DNA of 64,000 bases, from positions 1,014,722 through 1,078,721 of the forward strand of contig OY282381.1 of assembly GCA_958295915.1 (NCBI GenBank), given 5' to 3'. The notes beneath the pieces were generated by a model. It worked only from the letters and a program-made list of their open reading frames with translations. It did not search any database and was not told the DNA's origin. Both the position numbers and the translations under genes were made by a program. Positions 7,922 through 16,658 of the stretch are shown piece after piece (the first letter of the stretch is position 1; each line of letters starts with the position of its first letter). This stretch comes from an uncultured Caldilineaceae bacterium. Its GTDB lineage: Bacteria > Chloroflexota > Anaerolineae > Caldilineales > Caldilineaceae.

Positions 7922-9016
7922 ATGCCGAATCAACCGCTCCAAATTGAACAGGCGAACGACGCCGGACACCTCGGAAGTTCGCCCATCCAACCTGTCGGTA
8001 TGGTCGGATACGGCGCATATATTCCTTGTTACCGCCTGCCAGGTTCGGAGATCAGCCGGATCTGGAGCGAAGGAAACGACAGCAAGCCAGTGAAAGAAAA
8101 GGCAGTGCCGGGGCTGGACGAGGATACGGTGACCATGAGTATTGAAGCCGCCCGCAATGCGCTGTCCCGATCGCAGGTCGATCCGCGCCATATCCGGGCT
8201 GTGTGGGTCGGCAGCGAGAGCCATCCGTATGCGGTCAAGCCGACAGGCACAATTGTGGCAGAGGCCATTGGCGCCACACCGGCCACCCAGGCGGCAGACT
8301 GGCAGTTCGCCTGCAAAGCGGGAACCGAGGCAATGCAGGCCGCTATCGGTTTGGTAGGCAGCGGCATGGCCCCCTACGCGCTGGCGATCGGCATGGACAC
8401 GGCCCAGAGCCGACCTGGCGACGCGCTCGAGTACACGGCGGGCGCGGGGGGCGCGGCGATGCTGCTGGGAGCGGCAGCGGAGTCTGTGGCAGTCATCGAG
8501 CGCAGCTTGAGCTATGTATCCGACACGACCGATTTCTGGCGACGGCCCGGCAGCCAGTATCCCCGCCATGCGGAGCGGTTCAGCGGTGATCCTGGCTATT
8601 TTGGCCATGTCATTCCCGTGGCCGAGCAGATGATGGAGGAGTTGGGTGTAACGGCCCAGACGTTCGATCATGTGGTCGTGCATCAACCGAACATCAAATT
8701 TTCCGTGCGGGCCATGCGGGCGCTGGGTTTTACACAGGCGCAGTGGGAGGCGGGCCTGCTGGTGGGAGAGATCGGAAACACCTACGCCGGGTCCGCTATC
8801 ATTGGGCTGACCGCAATTCTGGACATCGCGCAGCCGGGCCAGCAGGTGCTGATGGTCAGTTACGGCAGCGGGGCCGGCTCTGATGTGTTCGCAATACGCA
8901 TAACCGAAAAGATTCGAGAGGCGCAAAAACGAGCGCCCCAAACCTGGGAGTACATCCGTCGACGTGTCAGGATCGACTATGCGCAGTACGTGCGTATGCG
9001 GGGCAAACTGCGGTAA
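7922..9016 (+). CDS. Hydroxymethylglutaryl-CoA synthase, archaeal type
   Basis: It condenses acetoacetyl-CoA and acetyl-CoA to HMG-CoA, the substrate of the upstream reductase. The 364-residue length, the start VGYGAYIPCYRLPGSEI and the nucleophile motif ADWQFACKAGTEA (Cys about 131) are those of the archaeal-type family; HVVVHQPNIKF (about 252) carries the catalytic histidine and GSESHPYAVKP the glutamate region. ATG 7922 has GGAAGGGG just upstream. Archaeal operons usually add a thiolase and a DUF35 protein; here the nearest thiolase is 42 kb away (51452). The gene is flanked by inverted Rep-E copies. Confidence 0.93.
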   Translation: MPNQPLQIEQANDAGHLGSSPIQPVGMVGYGAYIPCYRLPGSEISRIWSEGNDSKPVKEKAVPGLDEDTVTMSIEAARNALSRSQVDPRHIRAVWVGSESHPYAVKPTGTIVAEAIGATPATQAADWQFACKAGTEAMQAAIGLVGSGMAPYALAIGMDTAQSRPGDALEYTAGAGGAAMLLGAAAESVAVIERSLSYVSDTTDFWRRPGSQYPRHAERFSGDPGYFGHVIPVAEQMMEELGVTAQTFDHVVVHQPNIKFSVRAMRALGFTQAQWEAGLLVGEIGNTYAGSAIIGLTAILDIAQPGQQVLMVSYGSGAGSDVFAIRITEKIREAQKRAPQTWEYIRRRVRIDYAQYVRMRGKLR

Positions 9017-9085
9017 CTGCAGTTTGTAGTCGTCAGTTTCGAGTAGTCAGTGAACTGCAGTTACTCGAAACGAAAAACTAGAAAC
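9015..9085 (-). repeat. Rep-E copy 2, across the mfd stop
   Basis: Inverted relative to 7851-7910. Read on the minus strand it goes from GTTTCTAGTTTTTCGTTTCG through GAGTAACTGCAGTTCACTGA to CTACTCGAAACTGACGACTA. The TAG in GTTTCTAG is the stop codon of mfd. Confidence 0.85.
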
Positions 9086-12000
9086 TTTTCCCAAGCGCTT
9101 CCAGAGCGCGCAACAGCAGGGGACGCCAGTTCTCGAACTCATCAATGGGGATGTAGATCGCTTCCCGTCCCACGTGGATCGAATTCTGTGGCATAAATTC
9201 GCCCTCGTCATTGGTGTGGCCCAGTGCCATACGCATGGTATGCTGCAGTTTACGCCGGGCCTTGTCGTCCATCTCCTCCAGAACGATTCCATATTCGGGC
9301 TTCGCGCGAGGCGCCAAGGTTGTGTGGCGCGCGCCACTGTAGGGCGCGACATCCGCGGCGCGCTCAGCCCGAACCCCTCTGTCCAAGCTTGGCAGGCGGT
9401 CGGCGTGCGTTCCCGGTCGATAGAACCCTTTCGGAATGCGGATGGCGATCTGATCGCGTCGCCGACCGATGTTGGGGATGCCCGCTTTTAGCGCCTGAAT
9501 CTTCACCAGGATCTGGTAGAACAGATTCGCTATCTCCTCCGGCACAGTGTTCGTTTCCGGGTCTTTGCCGAAGCGGTCTACCATTTCCCGACGCATTTCG
9601 TCCAGCTCTTCCCGTGAATTCAGCCCGGCGATACGCCGGTAGAGTTGCAACCGCAATCCCTCATCCTCTACGTACGTCTCTGGAATCTCTGCCCGTAGAG
9701 GCAGATCGAGCGCGACCGGCGGAGCCAGCGGGTCTTTGGACAGCGACGAACCGTCTTGCCTGGTTTTGGCAGGTGAAACGCCTACATTCCCGGTTGGCAG
9801 GCGAGACGCCTGCCCTCCCAGGCGCTGGGCGTCGGCTCCGTTGTCGGGCGCCGGTCGTGCATCGCCGTCTCCTTGCCTCTGCGCCTCTGTAAACCGCTGT
9901 CGTTTTTCCCGCAACTCGTTGATCGACTGGGCCAGCAAGCGGGTGTAGAGATCGAATCCGACGCTGACAATCTGACCATGTTGGCGCGCGCCCAGCAACT
10001 CTCCTGCGCCGCGGATCTCCAAGTCCCGCATAGCGATACGAAAACCCGCGCCCAGCTCTTCGCTGCTCTCCAACAGAGCCTCCAGGCGGCGGCGGGCATC
10101 GTAGGTCAGGGACTTGTGCCGATCATAGAATAGATAACAGTAGCCCCGTACCGCGCTCCGGCCGACCCGCCCCCGCAACTGATACAACTGGGCCAGGCCG
10201 AAGTGATCCGCCCGGTTGACAATCATTGTGTTGGCCCGGCGAATGTCGAGGCCGTTTTCCACGATCGTTGTGCAGACCAGCACATCAATGTCGCCGTCGG
10301 CGAAGCGCATCATTGTTTCTTCCAGTTCCCGCTCCGCCATCTGCCCGTGGGCTGCCGCCACCACCGCATCCGGCGTCTGCCGCTGTACCCGAGAGGCCAG
10401 AGTATCCAATCCCCGCACGCGGTTGTGGACGAAAAACACCTGACCATCGCGTTCCAATTCCCGTCGGATGGCCTGACGCACGAGTGCGCTATCGTATTCG
10501 GAGAGGATCGTTCGCACAGGCAACCGCTCTCTGGGTGGAGTATTGATCGCGCTCATATCGCGTACCCCACTGAGACTCATGTGAAGGGTACGGGGAATCG
10601 GTGTGGCGCTGAGGGTGAGCACATCCATCTGCGTGCGCATCTGTTTCAGACGCTCTTTGTGACTGACGCCGAAGCGCTGCTCCTCGTCGATGATCAGCAG
10701 CCCCAACGCCCGAAAGTCGACATCTTTCGAGAGCAGCCGGTGGGTGCCGATGACGATGTCAACGCTCCCATCCCGCATCTTTTGCAACACCCGTTCCTGC
10801 TGGGCCGGGGTGCGGAAACGCGAAAGCATCTCCACCCACACAGGAAACTGGCTCAGACGCTGGCTAAAGACGCGGTAGTGCTGCTGGGCAAGAACGGTCG
10901 TCGGCACGAGCACCGCCGCCTGTTTGCCGTCCATCACCGCTTTGAACGCAGCCCGGATGGCTACTTCCGTCTTGCCATAGCCTACATCACCGATGATAAT
11001 GCGGTCCATCGGTCTGTCGGCTTCCATGTCTTGCTTCACATCGGCGATAGCGTCGATCTGATCTTCTGTCTCGCGGAAGGGAAAGGCCGCCTCCATCTCC
11101 TCCTGCCAGGAACTGTCCGGGCTGAATGCGTAGCCAGGAACTACCCCCCGCTCCGCGTACAACTTCAGTAGATCTTCGGCAATGTCTTCCACCGCCCTTT
11201 TCGCTCGCGCCTTCACCGTTTGCCAGTCGGCGGTTCCCAGCCGGGTGACGGCGGGCGGGATGCCGGCGTCTCCGGCGCCCACATAGCGGCTCAGACGGTC
11301 CGCCTGATGCACAGGCACATACAGTTTATCGCCCTTGGCGTAATTCACCTGCAAATATTCCCGCTCGACGCCTCCCAGTTCAAGTTTGATAAGCCCCTCA
11401 AACATCCCGATGCCGTGCTCCATGTGAACAACATAATCATTGGGTTTGACGTCGGCGAAGAACAGTTCCGGCGCGACGGTCGACTGAGTGCGGCGCTTCT
11501 TTTGGCTGGGCTGTTTGGTCCAGCCAAACAACTCGGTATCTGTCAGCAAACGCAGGTCGGCGCGGGGCGACCGAACGGTTGGATTGCGCGTCACTGCATT
11601 GCGCGCCTCTGCATTGCGCGCCTCTGTATTGCGCGCCACTGTAGGGCGCGACATCATAACAAACCCTTCCGACAACTCGCCCTGCAGGAGGGTAATTCCG
11701 CAGGGTGGCGGCGCGTCCAGGTCGGTTGCGCAGATCGGCTGGACCTCACTCAGCTCCTCTTGCAGGCGGGCTGTCTGCCGTGAAATGAGCACAACACGGT
11801 CAGCGGCTTTGGCAGACTTGCGCATCTCTTGCAGAATGCGTTTGCTCTGGCCGGCGTAGTGGGGGCCAGGGACAAAGGAGCGAGCCAAAGCTGTGCCGCC
11901 GCTCTCTTTTTCAGAAGGTCCACCCGGCAGAGCATGTATTCCCAGTAGCAGGGGATTGCGTGCGGATATCTGCGCCAAAAGTTCATCCGGGCTGAAAAAG

Positions 12001-13094
12001 CTTGTGGCGAACCCTTCCGGCACTTCGTTGCCGCGCATCAGTTCCTGCCGCGTCTGGGCTGCCTCCCGATCGCACGCCTGTAACTGTGCTGTCAACTCCG
12101 CCCCGTCGTCGATGACCAACAAACCGTTGTCGGGTAGGTGATCCAGAAGCGACGCCGGCCGGCTGTAGAAGTAGGGCAGATACCATTCAATGCCCCGGAA
12201 GGTGCGACCATCTGCCAACTCTTCGATCTCTCGGCTCAACTCCTCGCGGATGGCAAGAATCAGCTTCGGGTCGTCTAGCAGTGTCGTGTAGGGATTGCCC
12301 AGAGCAGGCGCAGATGCCGACTCTACATGGCCCCTTGTCGCGCCCCACAGTGGCGCGCCAGATAATCTTTCCAAGGCTCTGGCGGCGTATTTGCTCAGAG
12401 CTTCACTGCCCGGCCCGATCAGCGCCCTCTCCAACCGGCGCTGACTGCGCTGGGTAGCTGGGTCGAAAACCCGCAACGTATCCACTTCATCACCAAAGAG
12501 ATCGATCCGGATCGGGTGGGACAGGTTCGGCGGCCAAATATCGACGATGCCGCCCCGGCGGGCGAAAGTGCCCGGCTCCTCCACAATTTCCACCGGATCA
12601 TAGCCGCTTTGTGCCCAGCGCTGGGTCAGCTCATCCAGTTGAACAAAACTGCCGGCGCGCAGGGGCCGCAGGGCCATACGCAGCTCTTTGACAGGCAGAG
12701 TCTTCTGCATCAACGCCCGGGCGGAAGCGACAACGATCGATGGCCGGCTGCCTTTCTGTTGCAGGGCCGCCAGAGCGGTGAGCCGTAGCTGCCGCGTGCG
12801 GCCGCTCCAGGGGATGCGCTCGTAGGGCAACGCGTCCGGCTCGGCATACAGAAATACCTGCGACGGGCCATCCGTCGGCGGCAGGAACAGTTCCAGCCGT
12901 TCCACCCAGCGCTGAGCCTGCTCCGTGGCGCCGGTTAACACCAGAACCGACGTTTCCCTATCTGTCGCCGCGCCGGCAACCACAAACGCCCGCGCCGCAG
13001 CATACAGCCTCTGTGGCGCGGGTGTATGGCCATCCAGCAGCTCCTGATATGCAGGCAGATTCCTGAGTAGAGGCAACAATCCTGAAATGTTCAT
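9078..13094 (-). CDS. mfd: Transcription-repair coupling factor Mfd
   Basis: This SF2 translocase removes stalled RNA polymerase from DNA and recruits UvrA. At 1338 residues it is longer than the usual 1150-1180. In order: UvrB-like N-terminal modules (1-470), the RNA-polymerase interaction domain ([31 protein letters not shown]), Walker [16 protein letters not shown] (about 700), DEEQRFGV (about 807), [16 protein letters not shown], the [15 protein letters not shown] and GRVGRS helicase motifs, and the TRCF C-terminal domain. Four repeat-derived in-frame segments explain the extra length: near residues 246-252, 470-505, 1085-1105 and 1240-1265. None falls in a helicase motif. The start [10 protein letters not shown] is the ATG at 13094; the stop lies in Rep-E. 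Confidence 0.96.
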   Translation of the reverse strand: MNISGLLPLLRNLPAYQELLDGHTPAPQRLYAAARAFVVAGAATDRETSVLVLTGATEQAQRWVERLELFLPPTDGPSQVFLYAEPDALPYERIPWSGRTRQLRLTALAALQQKGSRPSIVVASARALMQKTLPVKELRMALRPLRAGSFVQLDELTQRWAQSGYDPVEIVEEPGTFARRGGIVDIWPPNLSHPIRIDLFGDEVDTLRVFDPATQRSQRRLERALIGPGSEALSKYAARALERLSGAPLWGATRGHVESASAPALGNPYTTLLDDPKLILAIREELSREIEELADGRTFRGIEWYLPYFYSRPASLLDHLPDNGLLVIDDGAELTAQLQACDREAAQTRQELMRGNEVPEGFATSFFSPDELLAQISARNPLLLGIHALPGGPSEKESGGTALARSFVPGPHYAGQSKRILQEMRKSAKAADRVVLISRQTARLQEELSEVQPICATDLDAPPPCGITLLQGELSEGFVMMSRPTVARNTEARNAEARNAVTRNPTVRSPRADLRLLTDTELFGWTKQPSQKKRRTQSTVAPELFFADVKPNDYVVHMEHGIGMFEGLIKLELGGVEREYLQVNYAKGDKLYVPVHQADRLSRYVGAGDAGIPPAVTRLGTADWQTVKARAKRAVEDIAEDLLKLYAERGVVPGYAFSPDSSWQEEMEAAFPFRETEDQIDAIADVKQDMEADRPMDRIIIGDVGYGKTEVAIRAAFKAVMDGKQAAVLVPTTVLAQQHYRVFSQRLSQFPVWVEMLSRFRTPAQQERVLQKMRDGSVDIVIGTHRLLSKDVDFRALGLLIIDEEQRFGVSHKERLKQMRTQMDVLTLSATPIPRTLHMSLSGVRDMSAINTPPRERLPVRTILSEYDSALVRQAIRRELERDGQVFFVHNRVRGLDTLASRVQRQTPDAVVAAAHGQMAERELEETMMRFADGDIDVLVCTTIVENGLDIRRANTMIVNRADHFGLAQLYQLRGRVGRSAVRGYCYLFYDRHKSLTYDARRRLEALLESSEELGAGFRIAMRDLEIRGAGELLGARQHGQIVSVGFDLYTRLLAQSINELREKRQRFTEAQRQGDGDARPAPDNGADAQRLGGQASRLPTGNVGVSPAKTRQDGSSLSKDPLAPPVALDLPLRAEIPETYVEDEGLRLQLYRRIAGLNSREELDEMRREMVDRFGKDPETNTVPEEIANLFYQILVKIQALKAGIPNIGRRRDQIAIRIPKGFYRPGTHADRLPSLDRGVRAERAADVAPYSGARHTTLAPRAKPEYGIVLEEMDDKARRKLQHTMRMALGHTNDEGEFMPQNSIHVGREAIYIPIDEFENWRPLLLRALEALGKSF
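9327..9350 (-). repeat. Rep-A copy in mfd (C-terminal domain)
   Basis: The core GCGCGCCACTGTAGGGCGCG (9329-9348) is identical to 11631-11650. It is read in frame as part of the segment [18 protein letters not shown] between IPKGFYRPG and [11 protein letters not shown], which is unexpected for Mfd. Confidence 0.85.
9769..9827 (-). repeat. Rep-I palindromes in mfd
   Basis: GGCAGGCGAGACGCCTGCC (9796-9814) is a perfect palindrome with 8-bp arms and a 3-nt loop; a weaker relative, GGCAGGTGAAACGCCT, is at 9769-9784. Together they encode the [20 protein letters not shown] stretch in the linker before the C-terminal domain. Confidence 0.75.
11586..11652 (-). repeat. 15-bp tandem repeat ending in Rep-A, in frame in mfd
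   Basis: Units GCGCGTCACTGCATT, GCGCGCCTCTGCATT and GCGCGCCTCTGTATT (11586-11630) run into a Rep-A core (11631-11650). The minus strand encodes [20 protein letters not shown], a 5-residue repeat set between SEGFV and [11 protein letters not shown] of Mfd. Confidence 0.85.
12339..12358 (-). repeat. Rep-A copy in mfd (N-terminal part), opposite orientation
   Basis: CGCGCCCCACAGTGGCGCGC is the reverse complement of the Rep-A core with one change. It is read in frame, within [20 protein letters not shown]. Confidence 0.8.
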
Positions 13095-13108
13095 GTTCGT
13101 TACATTGC

Positions 13109-13153
13109 AGTGGCTAGTGTCAGTAGGGGCAGGCCGTGTGGTTGCCCCTACTG
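13109..13153. repeat. Rep-F/GTAGGGGCAAC element at the pth 3' end
   Basis: GTGGCTAGTGTCAGTAGGGG is followed by the inverted pair GTAGGGGCA and TTGCCCCTAC. The TAG of the right arm, on the minus strand, is the pth stop codon (13148-13150). Confidence 0.7.
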
Positions 13154-13762
13154 TTCCCCATTGAACCGATTCATGGCTATGTCAATTCCGTCAAAGAGCC
13201 AACATTCAACCGCGTCGGCGATGCGTTCACGCAGAGTCTCGAAGAGGATCTCCTCATCATCGCTGAAATTCTGCAGGACATAAGCGGCCGGGTCCATTGG
13301 TTTCTGTGGGCGGCCAATCCCCACCCGTGCCCGAGGAAACCTGTCCGTTCCCAAATAGTGTATCAATGATCGCATCCCGTTGTGACCTCCGCTACCGCCA
13401 CCAGGGCGCAGACGCAGTTTGCCGCTGGGCAGGTCGAGTTCATCATAGATCACAAACATGTCTTGCGGTGGGATATCGAAATAGCGCGCCAACGGCGCGA
13501 CGGCATGGCCGCTGCGGTTCATAAATGTGAGTGGCCGCGCCAGCAACACCTTTTGGCGCGTCGGCGCGCCCCCCAAAGAACGCTCAGAGTCGAACGCGCG
13601 CCGACGCGTGATCCAGCCCTCGCCAAACAGCGCGTTGTATTTCGAGCGAAAAAGAGGCATAGCATGACGGTGGGCCAGAACATCCACCACCTGAAAGCCG
13701 ATATTGTGACGGTTGCGCGCATAACGGGACCCGGGATTGCCCAAGCCCACGATCGTTTTCAT
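13148..13762 (-). CDS. pth: Peptidyl-tRNA hydrolase
   Basis: It releases tRNA from stalled peptidyl-tRNA in the cytoplasm. ATG 13762 gives [20 protein letters not shown] with the GLGNPG motif and catalytic histidine (about 20); [25 protein letters not shown] and [14 protein letters not shown] (His near 124) follow. A longer frame to 13840 begins in Rep-F DNA and is not favoured. At 204 residues it is slightly long. The excess is [20 protein letters not shown] (about residues 52-71), encoded by a 13-bp perfect hairpin between GEGW and KVLLARP. The stop lies in a repeat. mfd follows on the same strand. Confidence 0.95.
   Translation of the reverse strand: MKTIVGLGNPGSRYARNRHNIGFQVVDVLAHRHAMPLFRSKYNALFGEGWITRRRAFDSERSLGGAPTRQKVLLARPLTFMNRSGHAVAPLARYFDIPPQDMFVIYDELDLPSGKLRLRPGGGSGGHNGMRSLIHYLGTDRFPRARVGIGRPQKPMDPAAYVLQNFSDDEEILFETLRERIADAVECWLFDGIDIAMNRFNGEQ
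13557..13608 (-). repeat. In-frame hairpin element in pth
   Basis: CGCGTCGGCGCGC (13557-13569) and GCGCGCCGACGCG (13596-13608) form a perfect 13-bp inverted repeat with a 26-nt loop. It encodes the extra 20 residues of this Pth. No second copy was found in the window. Confidence 0.8.
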
Positions 13763-13823
13763 AGAAACCCCAGTGAATCGTGATACGTGGAGAGCGGTTC
13801 GTTTTCCAGCCGCTAGCCACTCA

Positions 13824-13860
13824 TCACTGGTGTATGCCACTGGTCACTAGCCACTGCAGT
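13824..13860 (-). repeat. Rep-F copy at the 3' end of the anchored-protein gene
   Basis: Minus-strand reading ACTGCAGTGGCTAGTGACCA, then GTGGCATACACCAGTGATGA. The TGA of CAGTGATGAG is the stop codon of the 13824-14663 gene. Confidence 0.7.
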
Positions 13861-14663
13861 AGACGCTTGGCCGCAAAGATTGCGCCTAATAGCAAGAACA
13901 GCCCAGCGCTCCAGCGCACGCCGGTAAAGAAACGCGCCCGCAATCTGTCCACGGTCAGCGTCTCACCCAGATCTCTGAGAATGCCTGTCGGCTGTGCGTT
14001 AATAGTCTGGTCGGTAGTGGCCTGGCCCTCGTTTGTGTCCTCGTTGTTGCCCAGGGCAAGCGGCTCTGGCGTGGAAGTCGGCTCTTCGATGTTCGGTTGC
14101 TCCACCTCAGCCGGCGCCGCAGTGGGTTGCGGAAACGGCGTGGGCGTGTCGATAGGGATGGGCGTCTCCGTTGGCGCGTCCGGTGTCGGCGTAGCCTGAT
14201 TAACGCTGATGTTGGGCACAAAAAATTCGCGGTAATTGCTGTTCGGGCGCACGACCCGCATCCGCAGGGTATAGGTGCCCGGCGCCAGATCGCCGGTGTG
14301 CCAGACGCCTAGTTGGCCATTGTTCACCTGACGCGTATCGCCAGCAAACCAGATGTATGCCTCGTCGCCGCTCGGATCCTGCTTATAGTATAGTTCATAG
14401 CGAGCGAACGACTCGCCCGAAGCTGTGCCCAGAATCGGCACAGCGCCACTGACGCGACTGTCCGACGCCGGCGAAGAAATGCCTGGTTGGCTCCCCTGTT
14501 CCCTTTGAGCAGGCGCCCTATTCAATCGCATGTCGCGACCCTGGTCAGAGTAGGCGGCGCCATGCGCAGGCAAAGTCGCGGGAGAAGCGTCAGCCAGAAC
14601 TCCCAGCCCGATGAGGGCTACAACAATGAGCCAACGGATGGTGAGTACACCCGTACTACTCAT
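13824..14663 (-). CDS. Membrane-anchored extracellular protein, unknown
   Basis: I do not recognise the family. ATG 14663 overlaps the stop of the upstream gene (ATGAGTAG), which suggests translational coupling; the frame can be extended to 14720. The 279-residue product has an N-terminal signal segment ([20 protein letters not shown]), an extracellular middle with a beta-rich repeat-like part ([34 protein letters not shown]), a long Pro/Thr-rich linker (about 165-215) and a C-terminal membrane helix ([17 protein letters not shown]). The middle resembles fibronectin/Big-type modules. The last residues (LVTSGIHQ) and the stop come from Rep-F. Confidence 0.7.
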   Translation of the reverse strand: MSSTGVLTIRWLIVVALIGLGVLADASPATLPAHGAAYSDQGRDMRLNRAPAQREQGSQPGISSPASDSRVSGAVPILGTASGESFARYELYYKQDPSGDEAYIWFAGDTRQVNNGQLGVWHTGDLAPGTYTLRMRVVRPNSNYREFFVPNISVNQATPTPDAPTETPIPIDTPTPFPQPTAAPAEVEQPNIEEPTSTPEPLALGNNEDTNEGQATTDQTINAQPTGILRDLGETLTVDRLRARFFTGVRWSAGLFLLLGAIFAAKRLLQWLVTSGIHQ

Positions 14664-15561
14664 CGACTGCATCTTCCTGTCCATCCTCAAATCCTGACCG
14701 GAGGTAATGAATAATTCCAAGTATCTGCTCGTCAGATAAGTCCGTTTGGCTGCCGCGGGGCGGCATAGCGATGCCGCTGCGATTGTCCACCGCGTCAGCG
14801 GAACGTCCGTCTCGGATCAATGCCAGCAGTTCGTTGTCTGTCAAACCTGTCATGAAAGGAGAGCCCGCTAACGGGCTGCCCAAACCGTCGATGCCCTCCC
14901 CTTGCCTGCCGTGGCAGGATGCGCAGGACTGCGTATAGAGCATTCTACTCCCTGCCAAACTCATCAGCGTAGCTGACGATTCTACAGACACAGCCGGTTC
15001 CCCTTGCTCCTGCGTGGCGCGGACGACCCCGGCGGCATACAGCCCGATGACAATGGAGATCGCAATGGGAACAGGCCAACGCGGCCATAGGTCGGCGCGG
15101 CGCTGTGTTGAGCCGCCCTCCTCAGCGGCAATGACCATCAGCATCCCGAATGTAATGATCATAAACCCGACCATCGCCAGGAAGGGAATCGTGACAAGGC
15201 CGAACCAATTGATCCAGATGGTTGTGCAGGGTGCGCCAGCGCTGCAAGCCGCCGGCACGCCGAAAATCGTTGTCTTTTGCAGCAGATAGTGATAGACCGC
15301 CACCCCCTGCCCCAGTAGAGAAAACGGCAGGATCAAGTAGGGCAACTGCTGATCCCGACGCCATATCCCCAGAGCGAGTAGACCAGCCAGAGGATACATT
15401 AAGATGCGCTGATACCAGCAGAGCACACAAGGAAGGAATCCCCACACTTCGCTGACATAGAGACTGCCCATCATGGCAACCCAAGCGGTAAACAGCGCCC
15501 CGTACAGGCCGAACCGCAACCACAAACGTGTAGAGAAGACGGAATCTGATAAGGTTGTCAT
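14656..15561 (-). CDS. DsbB/BdbC-like oxidoreductase fused to cytochrome c
   Basis: Residues 1-155 form a four-helix DsbB/BdbC-type quinone-coupled thiol oxidase with CVLCWYQR (the CxxC of helix 2) and a second cysteine pair, AACSAGAPC. After another membrane segment (about 165-200), residues 215-295 form an outer-face cytochrome c domain with the haem motif CASCH, GRQGEGIDG and an axial-methionine candidate in GIAMPPRGSQ. DsbB normally hands electrons to quinone; the fused haem domain suggests an alternative outlet to a periplasmic-side acceptor. It overlaps the DsbA-like gene by 4 nt, so the pair is one operon. The C-terminal tail is coded by a Rep-D fragment. Confidence 0.9.
   Translation of the reverse strand: MTTLSDSVFSTRLWLRFGLYGALFTAWVAMMGSLYVSEVWGFLPCVLCWYQRILMYPLAGLLALGIWRRDQQLPYLILPFSLLGQGVAVYHYLLQKTTIFGVPAACSAGAPCTTIWINWFGLVTIPFLAMVGFMIITFGMLMVIAAEEGGSTQRRADLWPRWPVPIAISIVIGLYAAGVVRATQEQGEPAVSVESSATLMSLAGSRMLYTQSCASCHGRQGEGIDGLGSPLAGSPFMTGLTDNELLALIRDGRSADAVDNRSGIAMPPRGSQTDLSDEQILGIIHYLRSGFEDGQEDAVDE
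14668..14698 (-). repeat. Rep-D fragment at the 3' end of the DsbB-cytochrome gene
   Basis: TGCATCTTCCTGTCCATCCT followed by CAAATCCTGAC matches the corresponding part of the Rep-D copy at 47565-47595 at most positions. In the minus frame it encodes the acidic tail (GFEDGQEDAV). Confidence 0.6.
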
Positions 15562-16280
15562 TGGTCTGCAGACAGCCGAGCCTCTATCGCCGCCGAAACC
15601 GCCGCGTAGTCGAGAGGGCTGTCAGTCCGGATGCCGTCGATCAAGACAGACGGGGTGCTGTTGAGGCCAGCAGCCCACGCTGCTTGAACACTGCCTTGGA
15701 CCGCGGATAAATACTCCTGGCTGGTAAGACACTGGGTAAATGAATCTCTCTCCAGACCCAGTTCAACTGCGTAGTCGATCAGTCTCTCGGCGATAAAGGC
15801 AGACTGACCTGACGAAGTCTCCTGAAATATCCGATCATGATAGATCCAGAACGCTCCCTGATCGGCGGCGCATTCACTGGCTTGCGCAGCAAGGGAGGCG
15901 CCCGGCTCGTGCTGCTGCAAGGGGAAGTGTCTGAATTCCAGTTTGACCTTTCCGCTGGCAATGTAGTTATCGACAAGGAGAGGCTTCACCGTCTGATTGA
16001 AGGCGGCGCAAGCGGGACAGCGGAAGTCTTCCCATGCCTGCACGGTGACCGGCGCCTCAGGATCCCCCAAAACAGTACGATTCTGCCAGGCGGAGGGAAT
16101 GTCGGCATACTCAGTGGCCTCGACAGACGGTTGTCGATTCGTTGTCACCAGCACGAGAACGATCACCACCGCCAACAGCGCGATCCCGCCAACCAGCAAT
16201 ACGCCAACCGAGAGCGACCGCGGCCGCGCCTTTCCTTTCGAGACCGCTCGGCGCGATGTACGCCTCGCTGTTTTCGTCAT
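15558..16280 (-). CDS. DsbA-family thiol oxidase, membrane anchored
   Basis: This is a 240-residue protein with a basic N-terminus, one membrane helix (LLVGGIALLAVVIVLVLV, about 28-45) and a DsbA-type thioredoxin fold. The active site is WEDFRCPACAAF (CPAC, about residue 90), followed by KVKLEFRHFPL and a cis-proline candidate in STPSVLIDG. It should oxidise cysteines of exported proteins and be recharged by the DsbB-cytochrome protein, whose gene overlaps its stop by 4 nt (ATGA). Confidence 0.93.
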   Translation of the reverse strand: MTKTARRTSRRAVSKGKARPRSLSVGVLLVGGIALLAVVIVLVLVTTNRQPSVEATEYADIPSAWQNRTVLGDPEAPVTVQAWEDFRCPACAAFNQTVKPLLVDNYIASGKVKLEFRHFPLQQHEPGASLAAQASECAADQGAFWIYHDRIFQETSSGQSAFIAERLIDYAVELGLERDSFTQCLTSQEYLSAVQGSVQAAWAAGLNSTPSVLIDGIRTDSPLDYAAVSAAIEARLSADQ

Positions 16281-16658
16281 TTTCCTTACCCCCTGCTGAT
16301 CGTGAAACAGGTGTACTCACCATCAGTTGCGCTCTGACATCAAAATATAGCACCGATCCCAGTTGCGCACAAAACGCATAGGGATATTCGAACAGAATTC
16401 AGGATTGACAGGAAGATGCAGGATATCTCCCGCCTTGATTCCTGCAAATCCAATACTCCTGATTCCGAATGTTGATGGAATCCGCAGATGTTTTGAAAGC
16501 GCCGGATTTGAAAGCGCCGGAATCGTGTACTTTCCCTTCGCCTGTATACAGAGTAAGCTAACATAAGCTAACAAGGGACAGAAGCGCATCGCAACCGAGT
16601 GATCAGTGGCTAGTGGTCAGTAACCGCAGTGTACTGGCTACAGCAGTTGGGAGGAACA
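16281..16658. repeat. Intergenic repeats (Rep-D, tandem, Rep-F)
   Basis: No gene is seen here. A nearly full Rep-D copy spans 16399-16466 (AGGATTGACAGGAAGATGCA to ATACTCCTGATTC). A perfect 14-bp tandem duplication, TTGAAAGCGCCGGA, is at 16494-16507 and 16508-16521. Rep-F (CAGTGGCTAGTGGTCAGTAA) is at 16604-16623, just before the SDR gene. Confidence 0.75.

Noticed and set aside
7517..8941. 474-residue open frame on the minus strand opposite mvaA and the HMG-CoA synthase gene
   Set aside because: It spans two well-supported genes on the other strand, has no family motif and an Arg/Gly/His-rich composition typical of antisense frames in GC-rich DNA.
9740..9830. Possible programmed frameshift or gene split in mfd at the repeat-rich linker
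   Set aside because: The frame stays open through the repeats and motifs on both sides are in one frame.
10203..11171. 322-residue plus-strand frame inside mfd
   Set aside because: Shadow of mfd helicase motifs, His/Arg-rich, no independent start signals.
11586..11652. Short regular repeat considered as CRISPR-like
   Set aside because: 15-bp units without spacers, coding and in frame in mfd.
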